A program made the translations under genes and the position numbers. The notes below the pieces were generated by a model that was given only the letters and a program-made list of their open reading frames with translations, had not been told where the DNA came from and did no database searches. Positions 27,743-36,482 of a stretch of 64,000 bases of DNA are shown here, piece by piece. Position 1 is the stretch's first letter. Each line of letters begins with the position of its first letter. Origin of the DNA: Erwinia sp. SLM-02 (GTDB taxonomy: Bacteria > Pseudomonadota > Gammaproteobacteria > Enterobacterales > Enterobacteriaceae); NCBI RefSeq assembly GCF_037450285.1, contig NZ_JAQISN010000002.1:124001-188000 (forward strand), read 5' to 3'.

Positions 27743-28774
27743 TTACTGCCCCATTTTCACGTCGTTAACCCACTTGTTGATCAGATGCTTACGCATATCA
27801 GTGGCGCCGTATTTATCCATGTCGTAGTCGATCAGCTTCAGGTCATCCAGCTTGAGCGAGTTTGGTGAGGTTTCTGCGGTGGTGTTGGTCAGGATCTGGT
27901 AAGACTGCCCCTGTTTCCACGCCAGCTCCTGCGCTTCTTTCGACAGCGCCCAGTCAACGAACAGACGGGCATTTTCCATATTGCGCGCTTTCTTCAGGAT
28001 GCTGACGCCGCCGACTTCATAGCCGGAACCTTCACACGGGGAAACCAGAGTCAGCGGTGCGCCCTTATCCTTTTCCAGCGAGTAGTCGTGCAGGAAGCCG
28101 ATGCCGATAGCGGTTTCACCACGGGCGGCGTTACGCGCCGGGGCAATACCGGATTTGGTGTACTGGGAAACGTTAGCGTTAAGCTTTTTCAGATAATCGA
28201 AGGCCTGATCTTCGCCCCACAGCTGGGTAAAGGTGGCCAGTGCGGTATAGGCGGTGCCGGAGCTTTGCGGATCGGCAATCTGGATCTCGCCCTTGTAGAT
28301 CGGGTTGGTCAGATCCTTCCAGCATTTCGGCTCCGGCAGGTTTTTCTGCTTCAGGCGATCGGTGTTAACGCCAAAGCCGAGGATGCCGATGTAGATCGCC
28401 GAAGAGTAGTTGCCCTTCACTTTGGCCGGGTCGCGGAACTGCGGCATGATCTGATCCAGCACCGGAGATTTATAGGCCTCCAGCAGCCCCATTTCACCGG
28501 CCTGAGACTGCGGATCGAGCGTGCCGCCATACCAGACATCGGCCTGCGGGTTATTCTTCTCGGCATCGACCTTCGCCAGCGTGCTGCCGGAGCCGTTGCG
28601 GATAAAGCTGGTTTTCACATCGTATTTCTCACCAAAGGCTTTCGCTTCGGTTTCACACATGGCGTTGGTGGCGCTGCAGTAGATGACCAGGCGGCCTTTT
28701 GCCTGCGCCGCACCGGACATCGCGCTCACTGCCAGCCCGGCAGCGATCAGGGTAGAGAGGGCTAAACGTTTCAT
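27743..28774 (-). CDS. afuA: AfuA-type periplasmic sugar-phosphate (or Fe3+) binding protein
   Basis: A 343-residue periplasmic binding protein with a Sec signal (MKRLALSTLIAAGLAVSAMSGAAQA, cut near residue 25-26). The mature part is of the ferric-binding/AfuA fold (LVIYCSATNAMCETEAKAF, ADVWYGGTLD, IADPQSSGTAYT, GIGFLHDY). Three Cys (CETE, CWKD, SPCEG) occur in the mature part. AfuA of A. pleuropneumoniae binds glucose-6-P, fructose-6-P and sedoheptulose-7-P. The genomic link to uhpABC makes a sugar phosphate the likelier ligand here, but this is inferred. The ATG at 28774 has AAGGA 7-8 bases upstream. Confidence 0.87.
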   Translation of the reverse strand: MKRLALSTLIAAGLAVSAMSGAAQAKGRLVIYCSATNAMCETEAKAFGEKYDVKTSFIRNGSGSTLAKVDAEKNNPQADVWYGGTLDPQSQAGEMGLLEAYKSPVLDQIMPQFRDPAKVKGNYSSAIYIGILGFGVNTDRLKQKNLPEPKCWKDLTNPIYKGEIQIADPQSSGTAYTALATFTQLWGEDQAFDYLKKLNANVSQYTKSGIAPARNAARGETAIGIGFLHDYSLEKDKGAPLTLVSPCEGSGYEVGGVSILKKARNMENARLFVDWALSKEAQELAWKQGQSYQILTNTTAETSPNSLKLDDLKLIDYDMDKYGATDMRKHLINKWVNDVKMGQ

Positions 28775-28814
28775 CAGGTTATCCTTATCGTCGAGGGTCG
28801 TCAGACCCCGTCGG

Positions 28815-30122
28815 TTACGGAGCCTGTTTAAATCTTTGCCGGTTAAGCCCGGCAATCAGCAGCGGCATCAGCAGCACGCCGATACAGCCTGCGGCAGCGG
28901 TCAGCAGGGCAAAAAAGCCCGACCAGCCGTAATACTGCATCACCTGCGCCAGCGGCCAGCCCGCCAGCGCGGCCCCCAGGTAAGCAAACAGGCCGAGGAA
29001 TCCGGTCACGGTCCCCGGCGCGGCCTTATGGCTGTATTCCACCGCCGCCAGGCCAATCAGCATCTGCGGGCCAAAAACAAAAAATCCCAGGCTGAAAAAG
29101 CACACCGACAGCAGCGCCCGGTGGTGCACCGGCGCCAGCCACAGCGCCGCCATGCTGAGGAACAGGCCGAAGGCAAACAGCAGGATCATCGGGGCGCGCT
29201 GGCCGCGAAACAGCAGATCCGATCCCCATCCGGCGAACAGCGCGCCGATCACCCCGCCCAGTTCAAACAGCGTCAGCGTGGTGTTGGCGCTCAGCAGGTT
29301 GATGCCGTGGGCCTCGGTCAGCCATAAATTGCCCCAGTCGTTCAGCGCGATGCGGATCAGGTACACCAGCACGTAAGAGACGCCCAACAGCCAGATCGTG
29401 CGATTGGCCAGAATCTGCTGGCGCAAAATATCGCGCATCGGCATCGCCGGGCTGTGCTCCTGCTGCCACAGCTCCAGCGGATCGCGCCGCCATTCCCCAA
29501 CCGTCGGCAGCCCCTGCGCGGCGGGCGTATCGCACAGCCGCCAGCAGAGCCAGATGCCGATCAGAATGCCCATCACCCCCGGCAGCAGCAGCGCCGCCTG
29601 CCAGCCCCAGCGCATCGCCAGCCAGCCCGACAGCAGCGGTACCAGCGCGCCGCCAAGGTTGATCGAGGTGTTCCAGCATCCCCACCAGAAACCGCGCTCG
29701 TTGCGTGAATACCAGTGGGTGAGCAATTTGGCACACGGCGGCCAGCCCCAGCCCTGGAAAAATCCGTTCAGCGTCCAGACCAGCAGCAGCGCACTCCATG
29801 AGCCGCAGAAGGTAAACGCGATATTCAGCACCCCGGTAGCGATCAGCCCGCCGCCCATAAACCACTGTGCGGGCGTGCGGTCACTGATCATGCCGGACAA
29901 AAATTTTGATGCGCCGTAAACCAGATAGAACAGCGTACCCAGCAGACCGATATCGGCTTTATCCAGCCCCAGCTCCAGCTGCATCACCGGCATGACCTGG
30001 CTGATGCTGCGCCGCGTCAGATAAAACGCGGCATAGCCGATCACCATGGTGAACAGCAGTCGCGGTCGCCAGTCACGATAGCGCTGGCTAATCTGCTCTG
30101 GCGTCAGGGTGGCGGCAGCCAT
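28815..30122 (-). CDS. uhpC: UhpC-type sugar-phosphate sensor (MFS, OPA family)
   Basis: A 435-residue 12-helix protein of the organophosphate:phosphate antiporter family (E. coli UhpC 439). Conserved segments are YAAFYLTRRSISQVMP, NGFFQGWGWPPCAKLLTHW and FWWGCWNTSINLGG. In E. coli, UhpC is not the main transporter but binds external glucose-6-P and switches on the kinase UhpB. No UhpT-like transporter follows; afuABC does. The ATG at 30122 has GGAGG 5-6 bases upstream. Confidence 0.9.
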   Translation of the reverse strand: MAAATLTPEQISQRYRDWRPRLLFTMVIGYAAFYLTRRSISQVMPVMQLELGLDKADIGLLGTLFYLVYGASKFLSGMISDRTPAQWFMGGGLIATGVLNIAFTFCGSWSALLLVWTLNGFFQGWGWPPCAKLLTHWYSRNERGFWWGCWNTSINLGGALVPLLSGWLAMRWGWQAALLLPGVMGILIGIWLCWRLCDTPAAQGLPTVGEWRRDPLELWQQEHSPAMPMRDILRQQILANRTIWLLGVSYVLVYLIRIALNDWGNLWLTEAHGINLLSANTTLTLFELGGVIGALFAGWGSDLLFRGQRAPMILLFAFGLFLSMAALWLAPVHHRALLSVCFFSLGFFVFGPQMLIGLAAVEYSHKAAPGTVTGFLGLFAYLGAALAGWPLAQVMQYYGWSGFFALLTAAAGCIGVLLMPLLIAGLNRQRFKQAP

Positions 30123-30194
30123 GTAAACCTCCGGGTCATCACGGGCTAATATAGGGAAGGCATTACGCCGGGGCATGAGACAAAGTTGGAATGA

Positions 30195-30213
30195 ACCAGG
30201 AATTATTCCTGGT
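30195..30213 (-). promoter_or_regulatory. Palindrome upstream of uhpC-afuABC, candidate UhpA site
   Basis: ACCAGGAAT-T-ATTCCTGGT is a perfect 9-bp dyad with a single central base. It lies 73-91 bases before the uhpC start and touches the uhpB stop. It could be the binding site that lets UhpA activate an internal promoter for uhpC-afuABC. No precise promoter hexamers are called. Confidence 0.4.
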
Positions 30214-31751
30214 CAGGGCGCAGTTTCGCGCGATTTTGTGGGCAAGTTAACAGTTATGCAGGTTCCCGGCGGCGGCAACAGCTGCCAGTCGCCGCCGAGC
30301 GCCCGCACCCGCTCCTCGATTCCGCGCAGGCCAAAGCCGCTGCCGATAGGTTCGGTGATGCCGATACCGTCATCGCGGACGCTGAGGCTCAGCAGGCCGG
30401 GCTGCTCTTCCAGCGTCACCACTACCTGCCGCGCGCCCGCATGCTTGCTGATGTTGTTCAGCAGCTCCTGCACCACGCGATAGAGCGTGAAGGTCAGGGT
30501 TTCATCCGTGGGAGAGGCGCTGAGCCGGTAATGGAGCTGGAAATCAATGCCGCGATCGGCGAAGGAGAACTCGGCGGCCAGATGCTGCAGCGCCTTATCC
30601 AGCGCCATCTCGTCCAGCACCGGCGGACGGATCTGCCGCAGCAGCTGCCGGGTGGTGTGATGAATGCGCCGCGACAGGTCACTAATCTGCCCCGCCGCCT
30701 GCCTGGCCGCCGGCGCGTCGCTGCCGCGCTCCACCAGCATCGCCTGGATCTGGATGGCGGTAATATTCTGGCCGATCTCATCGTGCAGCTCGCGGGCGAT
30801 GACTTTGCGCACCTGCTCCTCGGTGTCCACCAGCTGAGCCATCAGCCGGTGCCGGGCCTGCAGCTCCTTCTCCAGCTGCTGGCGATAGCGCTGCAGATGC
30901 TGGGCCAGCTGCTGCTGGCGGCTGACGGCAATCCCCAGCCCGATGCCGAGCAGCGCCTGGGTGGAGAGAAACAGCTCCAGCTCGCGCAGATCGTGAAACG
31001 CGCCGCTGGCCTGCCGGGTCAGCGTGATCAGCACGCTGCCGACGATCGCCGACAGCACCCCGCCCTGCCAGCCAAAGCGGTAAGCCATCACCACGTTGGG
31101 CAGGAACACAAAGATCAGCAGCAGGCGCTCCATTTCCGGCGCAATCGACACCTGCACGCAGACGCCGATGGCAAAAATCACCGAACACCAAATCAGCAGC
31201 GAGGTACGCAGCGGTGGATCGGGCATGCGCTGTGCCAGCATATCGCTGAGATGCTGCTGTTTAAGGTATTCATAAATCAGGTAGATAAACGGCGTCAGCA
31301 GCACGCCGCCGGTAAAGCTGGCCAGCAGGGTCTGGGTGATCGCTTCCTCCAGCCAGGGGCCGATTATCACGCCCTGCAGCAGCGTGTTCAGGGTAACCGC
31401 CGCCAGCAGCAGGATCAGCCGCTGCCAGTAGAGCGTGTAGCGGTGCCACAGGGACTGACTTGCCCAGGCGGGCAGCACGCTCAGCAGGGGCGACAGCAGC
31501 ATCACCGGCCGGACGATCAGCAGTTCCAGCTGTAGCCAGCCGATCAGCATCGCTTCCACCAGCAGCAGCGCCGCCCAGTAACGTTTCGGCAGCAGGATCA
31601 GCAGTGCCAGATGCAGCCCGGCAGGCAGCAGCAGCACTGCCTGCTGGCCGTTCTGGCTCAGCCACAGGCCAATGGTCCACAGCGCCAGCCAGCCGAGAGC
31701 GAAAAACAGCGCCAGCATCAGCGATAAAACAATATGGCGCGCCTGCGGCAT
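30213..31751 (-). CDS. uhpB: UhpB-type sensor histidine kinase
   Basis: A 512-residue inner-membrane kinase. The first ~290 residues hold about eight hydrophobic segments (MASE1-like). Then comes a HisKA_3 dimerisation helix with the phospho-acceptor His323 in ARELHDEIGQNITA, and an ATPase domain with N-box ELLNNISKHAGA and G-box DDGIGI and GSGFGLRGIEERV. In the Uhp system UhpB phosphorylates UhpA when UhpC senses glucose-6-P. The start overlaps the uhpA stop by one base (TGATG), so translation is coupled. Confidence 0.92.
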   Translation of the reverse strand: MPQARHIVLSLMLALFFALGWLALWTIGLWLSQNGQQAVLLLPAGLHLALLILLPKRYWAALLLVEAMLIGWLQLELLIVRPVMLLSPLLSVLPAWASQSLWHRYTLYWQRLILLLAAVTLNTLLQGVIIGPWLEEAITQTLLASFTGGVLLTPFIYLIYEYLKQQHLSDMLAQRMPDPPLRTSLLIWCSVIFAIGVCVQVSIAPEMERLLLIFVFLPNVVMAYRFGWQGGVLSAIVGSVLITLTRQASGAFHDLRELELFLSTQALLGIGLGIAVSRQQQLAQHLQRYRQQLEKELQARHRLMAQLVDTEEQVRKVIARELHDEIGQNITAIQIQAMLVERGSDAPAARQAAGQISDLSRRIHHTTRQLLRQIRPPVLDEMALDKALQHLAAEFSFADRGIDFQLHYRLSASPTDETLTFTLYRVVQELLNNISKHAGARQVVVTLEEQPGLLSLSVRDDGIGITEPIGSGFGLRGIEERVRALGGDWQLLPPPGTCITVNLPTKSRETAP

Positions 31752-32380
31752 CAGGTATGGCTCAGCAGCTGATGCTGAAGGGCAAAGTGCACCAGCTCCA
31801 CGGTGGTCTGGCAGTTCAGTTTGCCCAGCACGTTGGCGCGATGCACATGAACGGTTTTATGGCTGAGCGCCAGCTGGTCGGCAATGGCCTTCACGCTGAT
31901 GCCGTTAATCAGCAGATCGAATACCTGCTTCTCTCTTGGCGTCAGCGAGGTCAGCTCTTTGGGCACGGGCCGGGTCTGGCGCAGCGCACGCAGCGCGTCG
32001 GCACACAGGTAAAGCCCGCCGACGCTGACCGAACGCACCGCCTGCACCAGCTCCTCCGGTCCGCAGCGCTTTGTCAGGTAGCCGCTGGCCCCCGCATCCA
32101 CCGCGCTTTGCACAAAAGCGCTGGTGTCATAAATACTGAGAATAATCGCCCGAAAGCCCGGACGCTGCTGGCGCAGGCGGGTCAGCAGGCTCAGCCCGCT
32201 TTCATCCGGCATGGCGATATCCAGCACCGCCACGTCGAAGGGTTCGCGCAGCAGATGCGGCCAGGCCTCGGCGGCGGAGGCAAACTGGCCGGTAACCTGA
32301 ATATCGATTTCCAGTGAAAGAAGCTGGGCAAAACCGGAACGCACCACGATATGGTCGTCAATCAGGGCTACGTTAATCAT
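31751..32380 (-). CDS. uhpA: UhpA-type response regulator (NarL/FixJ family)
   Basis: A 209-residue regulator with a receiver domain (Asp8-Asp9, phospho-acceptor Asp54 in VLDIAMP, Lys104) and a LuxR-type helix-turn-helix (LTPREKQVFDLLINGISVKAIADQL, SHKTVHVHRANVLGKL). First gene of the uhpABC-afuABC block; in E. coli UhpA activates only the transporter promoter. The 151-base spacer upstream separates it from lysS. Confidence 0.92.
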   Translation of the reverse strand: MINVALIDDHIVVRSGFAQLLSLEIDIQVTGQFASAAEAWPHLLREPFDVAVLDIAMPDESGLSLLTRLRQQRPGFRAIILSIYDTSAFVQSAVDAGASGYLTKRCGPEELVQAVRSVSVGGLYLCADALRALRQTRPVPKELTSLTPREKQVFDLLINGISVKAIADQLALSHKTVHVHRANVLGKLNCQTTVELVHFALQHQLLSHT

Positions 32381-32490
32381 GATGGATAAACCTGCTAAAA
32401 ATTTTGTGCATGATGCCCGTCAAACGGGGCGTTGAGCAAATGCAGGCGGGGAAAATGCTGGGGGGTTAACAGTTTAGTGATCGGGGGAAA

Positions 32491-32516
32491 TAAAAACGGC
32501 CAGCAGTGCTGGCCGT
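32491..32516 (-). terminator. Intrinsic terminator after lysS
   Basis: A 9-bp perfect stem (ACGGCCAGC/GCTGGCCGT) with loop AGT is followed on the minus strand by TTTTATTTCC. It ends the prfB-lysS transcript and insulates uhpA. Confidence 0.85.
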
Positions 32517-32531
32517 TGGCAGAGAAGAAAC

Positions 32532-34052
32532 TTACTTGCTGCCCGGGCGCAGAGCCGGGAACAGGATCACGTCGCGGATGGTGTGGCTGTCGGTAAACAG
32601 CATTACCATACGGTCGATACCAATGCCCAGACCGGCCGTTGGCGGCAGGCCGTGCTCCAGCGCGGTAACGTAGTCTTCGTCGTAGAACATCGCTTCGTCA
32701 TCACCGGCGTCTTTAGCGTTAACCTGCTGCAGGAAACGCTCGGCCTGATCTTCTGCATCGTTCAGCTCCGAGAAGCCGTTACCGATTTCGCGGCCGCCGA
32801 TAAAGAATTCGAAGCGGTCGGTGATTTCCGGGTTCTCGTCGTTGCGGCGCGCCAGCGGTGACACTTCAGCCGGATATTCGGTGATGAAGGTCGGCTGGAT
32901 CAGGTGCGCTTCGGCGGTTTCTTCGAAGATCTCGGTGACCAGACGGCCCAGACCCCAGCTCTTCTCAACTTTGATGCCGATGGACTGCGCAATCGCCACC
33001 GACTTATCGAAGTCGTCGAGATCGGCCAGATTGGTTTCCGGACGATATTTCAGAATCGCTTCTCTCATCGTCAGTTTTTCAAACGGCTTGCCGAAATCAA
33101 ACTCCTGCTCGCCGTATTTCACTACGGTGGTGCCGAGGACGTCCTGCGCCAGGGTGCGGAACAGGCTTTCGGTCAGCTCGATCAGATCTTTGTAGTCCGC
33201 GTAGGCCATATAGAGTTCCATCATGGTGAACTCTGGGTTATGGCGCGGCGAGATACCTTCGTTACGGAAGTTACGGTTGATCTCGAAGACGCGATCGAAG
33301 CCGCCCACCACCAGACGCTTCAGGTACAGCTCTGGCGCAATACGCAGGTACATATCGATGTCCAGCGCATTGTGATGGGTGATAAACGGACGGGCAGATG
33401 CGCCGCCGGGGATCACCTGCATCATCGGGGTTTCCACTTCCATAAAGTCGCGGTTAACCATGAAGCTGCGGATGCCCGCCATGATTTTAGAACGCACGAT
33501 GAAGGTGTTGCGGGAGTCATCGTTGCTGATCAGATCGAGGTAGCGCTGACGGTAACGGGTTTCCTGATCGGCCAGGCCGTGGAACTTGTCCGGCAGCGGG
33601 CGCAGGGCTTTGGTCAGCAGGCGCAGTTCGCTACAGTGGATCGACAGTTCGCCGGTCTTGGTCTTAAACAACTTACCGCGAGCGCCGACGATATCGCCGA
33701 GATCCCACTTCTTGAACTGTTCGTTGTAGATGCCTTCAGCCAGATCGTCACGAGAGACGTACAGCTGAATGCGGCCACCGACGTCCTGCAGCGTCAGGAA
33801 AGAGGCTTTACCCATGATGCGGCGGGTCATCATACGGCCAGCGACGCTGACCTCAACGCCCAGCGCTTCCAGCTCTTCGTTTTCCTTGTCGTCAAACTCG
33901 GCGTGCAGCGTGTCCGAGGTGCGATCGCGGCGGAAGTCGTTCGGGAACGCCACGCCGGTTTCACGCAGCGCGCTGAGCTTTTCGCGACGCGCTTTCAGTT
34001 CGTTATTAAGCTCAAGTGCGGCATCAGCGGCCTGCGGTTGTTGTTCAGACAT
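32532..34052 (-). CDS. lysS: LysS, lysyl-tRNA synthetase (class II)
   Basis: A 506-residue cytosolic enzyme (E. coli LysS 505) that charges tRNA-Lys. It has an N-terminal OB-fold anticodon-binding domain (about residues 65-150) and a class II catalytic core with motif 2 [20 protein letters not shown] and motif 3 [13 protein letters not shown]. The gene starts 9 bases after prfB, the conserved prfB-lysS operon. Confidence 0.97.
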   Translation of the reverse strand: MSEQQPQAADAALELNNELKARREKLSALRETGVAFPNDFRRDRTSDTLHAEFDDKENEELEALGVEVSVAGRMMTRRIMGKASFLTLQDVGGRIQLYVSRDDLAEGIYNEQFKKWDLGDIVGARGKLFKTKTGELSIHCSELRLLTKALRPLPDKFHGLADQETRYRQRYLDLISNDDSRNTFIVRSKIMAGIRSFMVNRDFMEVETPMMQVIPGGASARPFITHHNALDIDMYLRIAPELYLKRLVVGGFDRVFEINRNFRNEGISPRHNPEFTMMELYMAYADYKDLIELTESLFRTLAQDVLGTTVVKYGEQEFDFGKPFEKLTMREAILKYRPETNLADLDDFDKSVAIAQSIGIKVEKSWGLGRLVTEIFEETAEAHLIQPTFITEYPAEVSPLARRNDENPEITDRFEFFIGGREIGNGFSELNDAEDQAERFLQQVNAKDAGDDEAMFYDEDYVTALEHGLPPTAGLGIGIDRMVMLFTDSHTIRDVILFPALRPGSK

Positions 34053-34061
34053 GTGAGTTCC

Positions 34062-35160
34062 TTATAACCCTGCTTTCAAACTTGCTTCGATAAAACGATC
34101 CAGATCGCCGTCCAGAACCGCCTGCGTGTTCCGCGTTTCTACGCTGGTGCGCAGATCTTTAATGCGTGAATCATCCAGTACGTAAGAACGGATTTGACTG
34201 CCCCAGCCGATGTCAGACTTGTTGTCTTCCGCCGCCTGCTTGTCAGCATTTTTCTTCTGCATCTCGTATTCATACAGCTTGGCTCGCAGCTGTTTGAATG
34301 CCTGATCTTTGTTCTTATGCTGAGAACGGTCGTTCTGGCACTGTACGACAATGTTGGTCGGTAAGTGGGTAATACGCACCGCTGATTCAGTTTTGTTGAC
34401 GTGCTGACCACCGGCACCGGAGGCGCGGTAAACGTCGATACGCAGGTCGGCCGGGTTGATTTCGATATCGATATCGTCTTCAACTTCCGGGTAGATAAAG
34501 ACCGAACTGAACGAGGTGTGGCGGCGGCCGCCGGAGTCGAACGGGCTTTTACGCACCAGGCGATGAACGCCGGTTTCAGTACGTAACCAGCCGTAGGCAT
34601 AGTCGCCGATAATTTTGATGGTGGCGGATTTCGTACCGGCCACTTCACCGTCGGACTCTTCGATGATTTCGGTTTTGAAGCCTTTAGCCTCTGCCCAGCG
34701 CAGATACATGCGCAGCAGCATGCTGGCCCAGTCCTGCGCTTCCGTACCGCCGGAACCAGCCTGGATATCCATGTAGCAGTCGGCGCTGTCGTACTGGCCG
34801 GAGAACATGCGGCGGAATTCCAGCTCGGCGAGCTTCTTATCCAGGCCATCCAGCTCGGATACGGCTTCGTTGAAGGTCTCTTCGTCGTCGGCTTCGACCG
34901 CCAGCTCCAGCAGGCCGGACACATCTTCCAGCCCCTGCGCCATCTGGTCGAGGGTTTGAACAATGGCTTCTAATGAGGAACGTTCTTTACCCAGCGCCTG
35001 GGCGCGATCGGGCTCATTCCAGACATCAGGCTGTTCGAGTTCAGCATTTACTTCTTCAAGACGCTCTTTCTTGGCATCATAGTCAAAGATACCCCCGAAG
35101 AACGCCGCTGCGCTCAGTGAGATCCTGAATTCGGTTCTTTACCGGATTAATTTCAAACAT
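34062..35160 (-). CDS. prfB: PrfB, peptide chain release factor 2, with programmed +1 frameshift
   Basis: RF2 terminates translation at UGA and UAA. The gene is split: codons 1-25 run from ATG at 35160 to CTT at 35086-35088, followed by an in-frame TGA (35083-35085). A +1 slip skips base 35085 and continues to 34062, giving 365 residues, as in E. coli. The shift signal CGGGGGTATCTTTGAC combines an SD-like GGGGGT with CTT-TGA-C, the autoregulation site by which low RF2 promotes its own synthesis. The catalytic GGQ is in [15 protein letters not shown] and the recognition tripeptide region is at RKSPFDSGG (SPF). Confidence 0.97.
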
Positions 35161-35297
35161 GGTTTTAGAATCTTTTTAGGTGATCGAAAAGGACGTGAAT
35201 GTAACAAAGCAGTTTAACTGAAATAGCGCGCGGTTTGTAGCATTGAACACGTTTTGACTGAGCATTACCCCTTCACCGGATTGAAATGGAGAAAGCA

Positions 35298-35921
35298 ATG
35301 ACCGTAACCGATGCCCTGATGGCATTTACCTTTGCCGCCACGCTGTTAACCCTGACTCCCGGCCTGGATACCGCACTCATTCTGCGCACCTCCACCGTGG
35401 AGGGAACGCGCAAAGCGATTCAGGCTCAGATGGGGATTAACGCGGGCTGCCTGGCCTGGGCGGCGATGCTGGCGTTTGGTCTGGGGGCGTTGCTTGCCGT
35501 TTCCGAGCTTGCATACAATCTGCTGAAGTGGTGCGGGGCCGCCTATTTGGCCTGGCTGGGCGCACAGATGCTGTTGCACCCGCGGCAGAAGATGGGCGAA
35601 GCGGATATTTCCCGCGGTACGCAGAACTGGTTTATGCGCGGCTTCTTTGGCAATTTGCTGAATCCGAAAGTGGGGATTTTCTACGTGTCGTTTCTGCCGC
35701 AGTTTATACCCACCGGCCACTCGCTGGTGCTGTGGACCTTCGGCCTGGTGATGATTCACGTGGTGATTGGTACGCTGTGGTCCGCCCTGCTGATTGGCTC
35801 TACGCGCAGGCTTTCCGGAATTTTGCAGCGCGAGAAGGTGGTGAAGTGGCTGGATCGCACCACCGGGACGGTGTTTTTACTGTTTGCCGCGAAGCTGGCG
35901 GTGAGCCATCGTCCGGGGTGA
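35298..35921 (+). CDS. LysE/RhtB-family exporter
   Basis: A 207-residue inner-membrane protein with about six hydrophobic segments and the family signature TPGLDTALILRTSTVEGTRK near the N-terminus, then GNLLNPKVGIFYVSFLPQF. The family exports amino acids such as homoserine, threonine and leucine; the substrate cannot be told. ATG 35298 has GGAG 7 bases upstream; an ATG four codons earlier includes that ribosome site and is less likely. It stands alone, divergent from prfB. Confidence 0.85.
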   Translation: MTVTDALMAFTFAATLLTLTPGLDTALILRTSTVEGTRKAIQAQMGINAGCLAWAAMLAFGLGALLAVSELAYNLLKWCGAAYLAWLGAQMLLHPRQKMGEADISRGTQNWFMRGFFGNLLNPKVGIFYVSFLPQFIPTGHSLVLWTFGLVMIHVVIGTLWSALLIGSTRRLSGILQREKVVKWLDRTTGTVFLLFAAKLAVSHRPG

Positions 35922-36009
35922 CGGGGCTATGGGTTTCGTGACGGGGCGACCGTAACAGGGCCCATTCTGTGTCGCATTTTTCTCGCTTCAGGTGCTGTGC
36001 CCCGGCGAC

Positions 36010-36073
36010 CGTCAGGGGGCAGAACGCCGGGTCGCCGTAAACACGTCCGTGTGGGCTTGTCTGCCCCCTGACG
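36010..36073. repeat. Nested palindrome, core family 2, copy a
   Basis: Perfect 14-bp outer arms CGTCAGGGGGCAGA/TCTGCCCCCTGACG (36010-36023, 36060-36073) flank a core containing GCCGTAAACACGTCC and GTGTGGGCTTG. That core matches the minus strand of the copy at 36248-36345. Confidence 0.75.
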
Positions 36074-36170
36074 TTCACCTTCCGAAGTACCGTATCGCTT
36101 TGAGCTTGCCCCGTTACGTTCACCTTTTCAGATATCGTATCGCTTCGGGTTTGGCCCATGACGTTCACCC
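36063..36170. repeat. 45-bp imperfect tandem repeat (two units and a partial third)
   Basis: ACGTTCACC recurs at 36071, 36116 and 36161, exactly 45 bases apart, with CGTATCGCTT also shared between the first two units. The repeat overlaps the right arm of the preceding palindrome. Confidence 0.8.
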
Positions 36171-36247
36171 GTCGATATTCCCGTCACGGTCTTAATAAAT
36201 TGATTCTATGGTTTTTATTTGCAGCGAAACAACTGTAGGTAAGCAAT

Positions 36248-36345
36248 CGGTGACGGGCGGGTTCGCGGACCGTTGAGCGCAGGGATGCGCGAACCGAGCC
36301 CACATGGACGTGTTCACGGCGCGTCCGCGAACCCGCCCGTCACCG
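36248..36345. repeat. Nested palindrome, core family 2, copy b
   Basis: Perfect 23-bp outer arms (36248-36270 and 36323-36345; inner part GGGCGGGTTCGCGGAC) enclose a core with GAGCGCAGGGATGCGCGAAC and CACATGGACGTG. The arms differ from copy a while the core is shared in inverse orientation. Confidence 0.85.
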
Positions 36346-36478
36346 ATACGCCGGACACAGAATCAGCCGCGACCAAACCCGCTCATCACCGATACGCCAG
36401 GCCCAGAATCAGCCGCGACCAAACCCGCCAAACACCGATACGCCAGACCCAGAATCAACCGCGACCAGCCCCCCCATC
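36341..36478. repeat. 46-bp tandem repeat, three copies
   Basis: Units begin at 36341, 36387 and 36433 with CACCGATACGCC and contain CAGAATCA and CGCGACCA; a few substitutions distinguish them. The first unit starts inside the right arm of the palindrome. The array stops a few bases before the recJ stop codon. The whole spacer 35922-36482 is made of repeats and has no gene I can support. Confidence 0.9.
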
Positions 36479-36482
36479 CCGT

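Noticed and set aside
24529..28774. Labelling the ABC importer as a ferric-iron system (Fbp/Sfu)
   Set aside because: Sequence similarity alone allows it, but the linked uhpABC genes and the known sugar-phosphate specificity of AfuABC make it the weaker reading.
34139..34963. A 274-codon frame overlapping prfB on the same strand
   Set aside because: It is the +1 shadow of prfB; its composition (Pro, Ser, Arg, Trp-rich) is not protein-like and RF2 is fully accounted for by the frameshifted gene.
36341..36478. The 46-bp units considered as a CRISPR array
   Set aside because: The three units are contiguous without unique spacers, and no cas gene is present.
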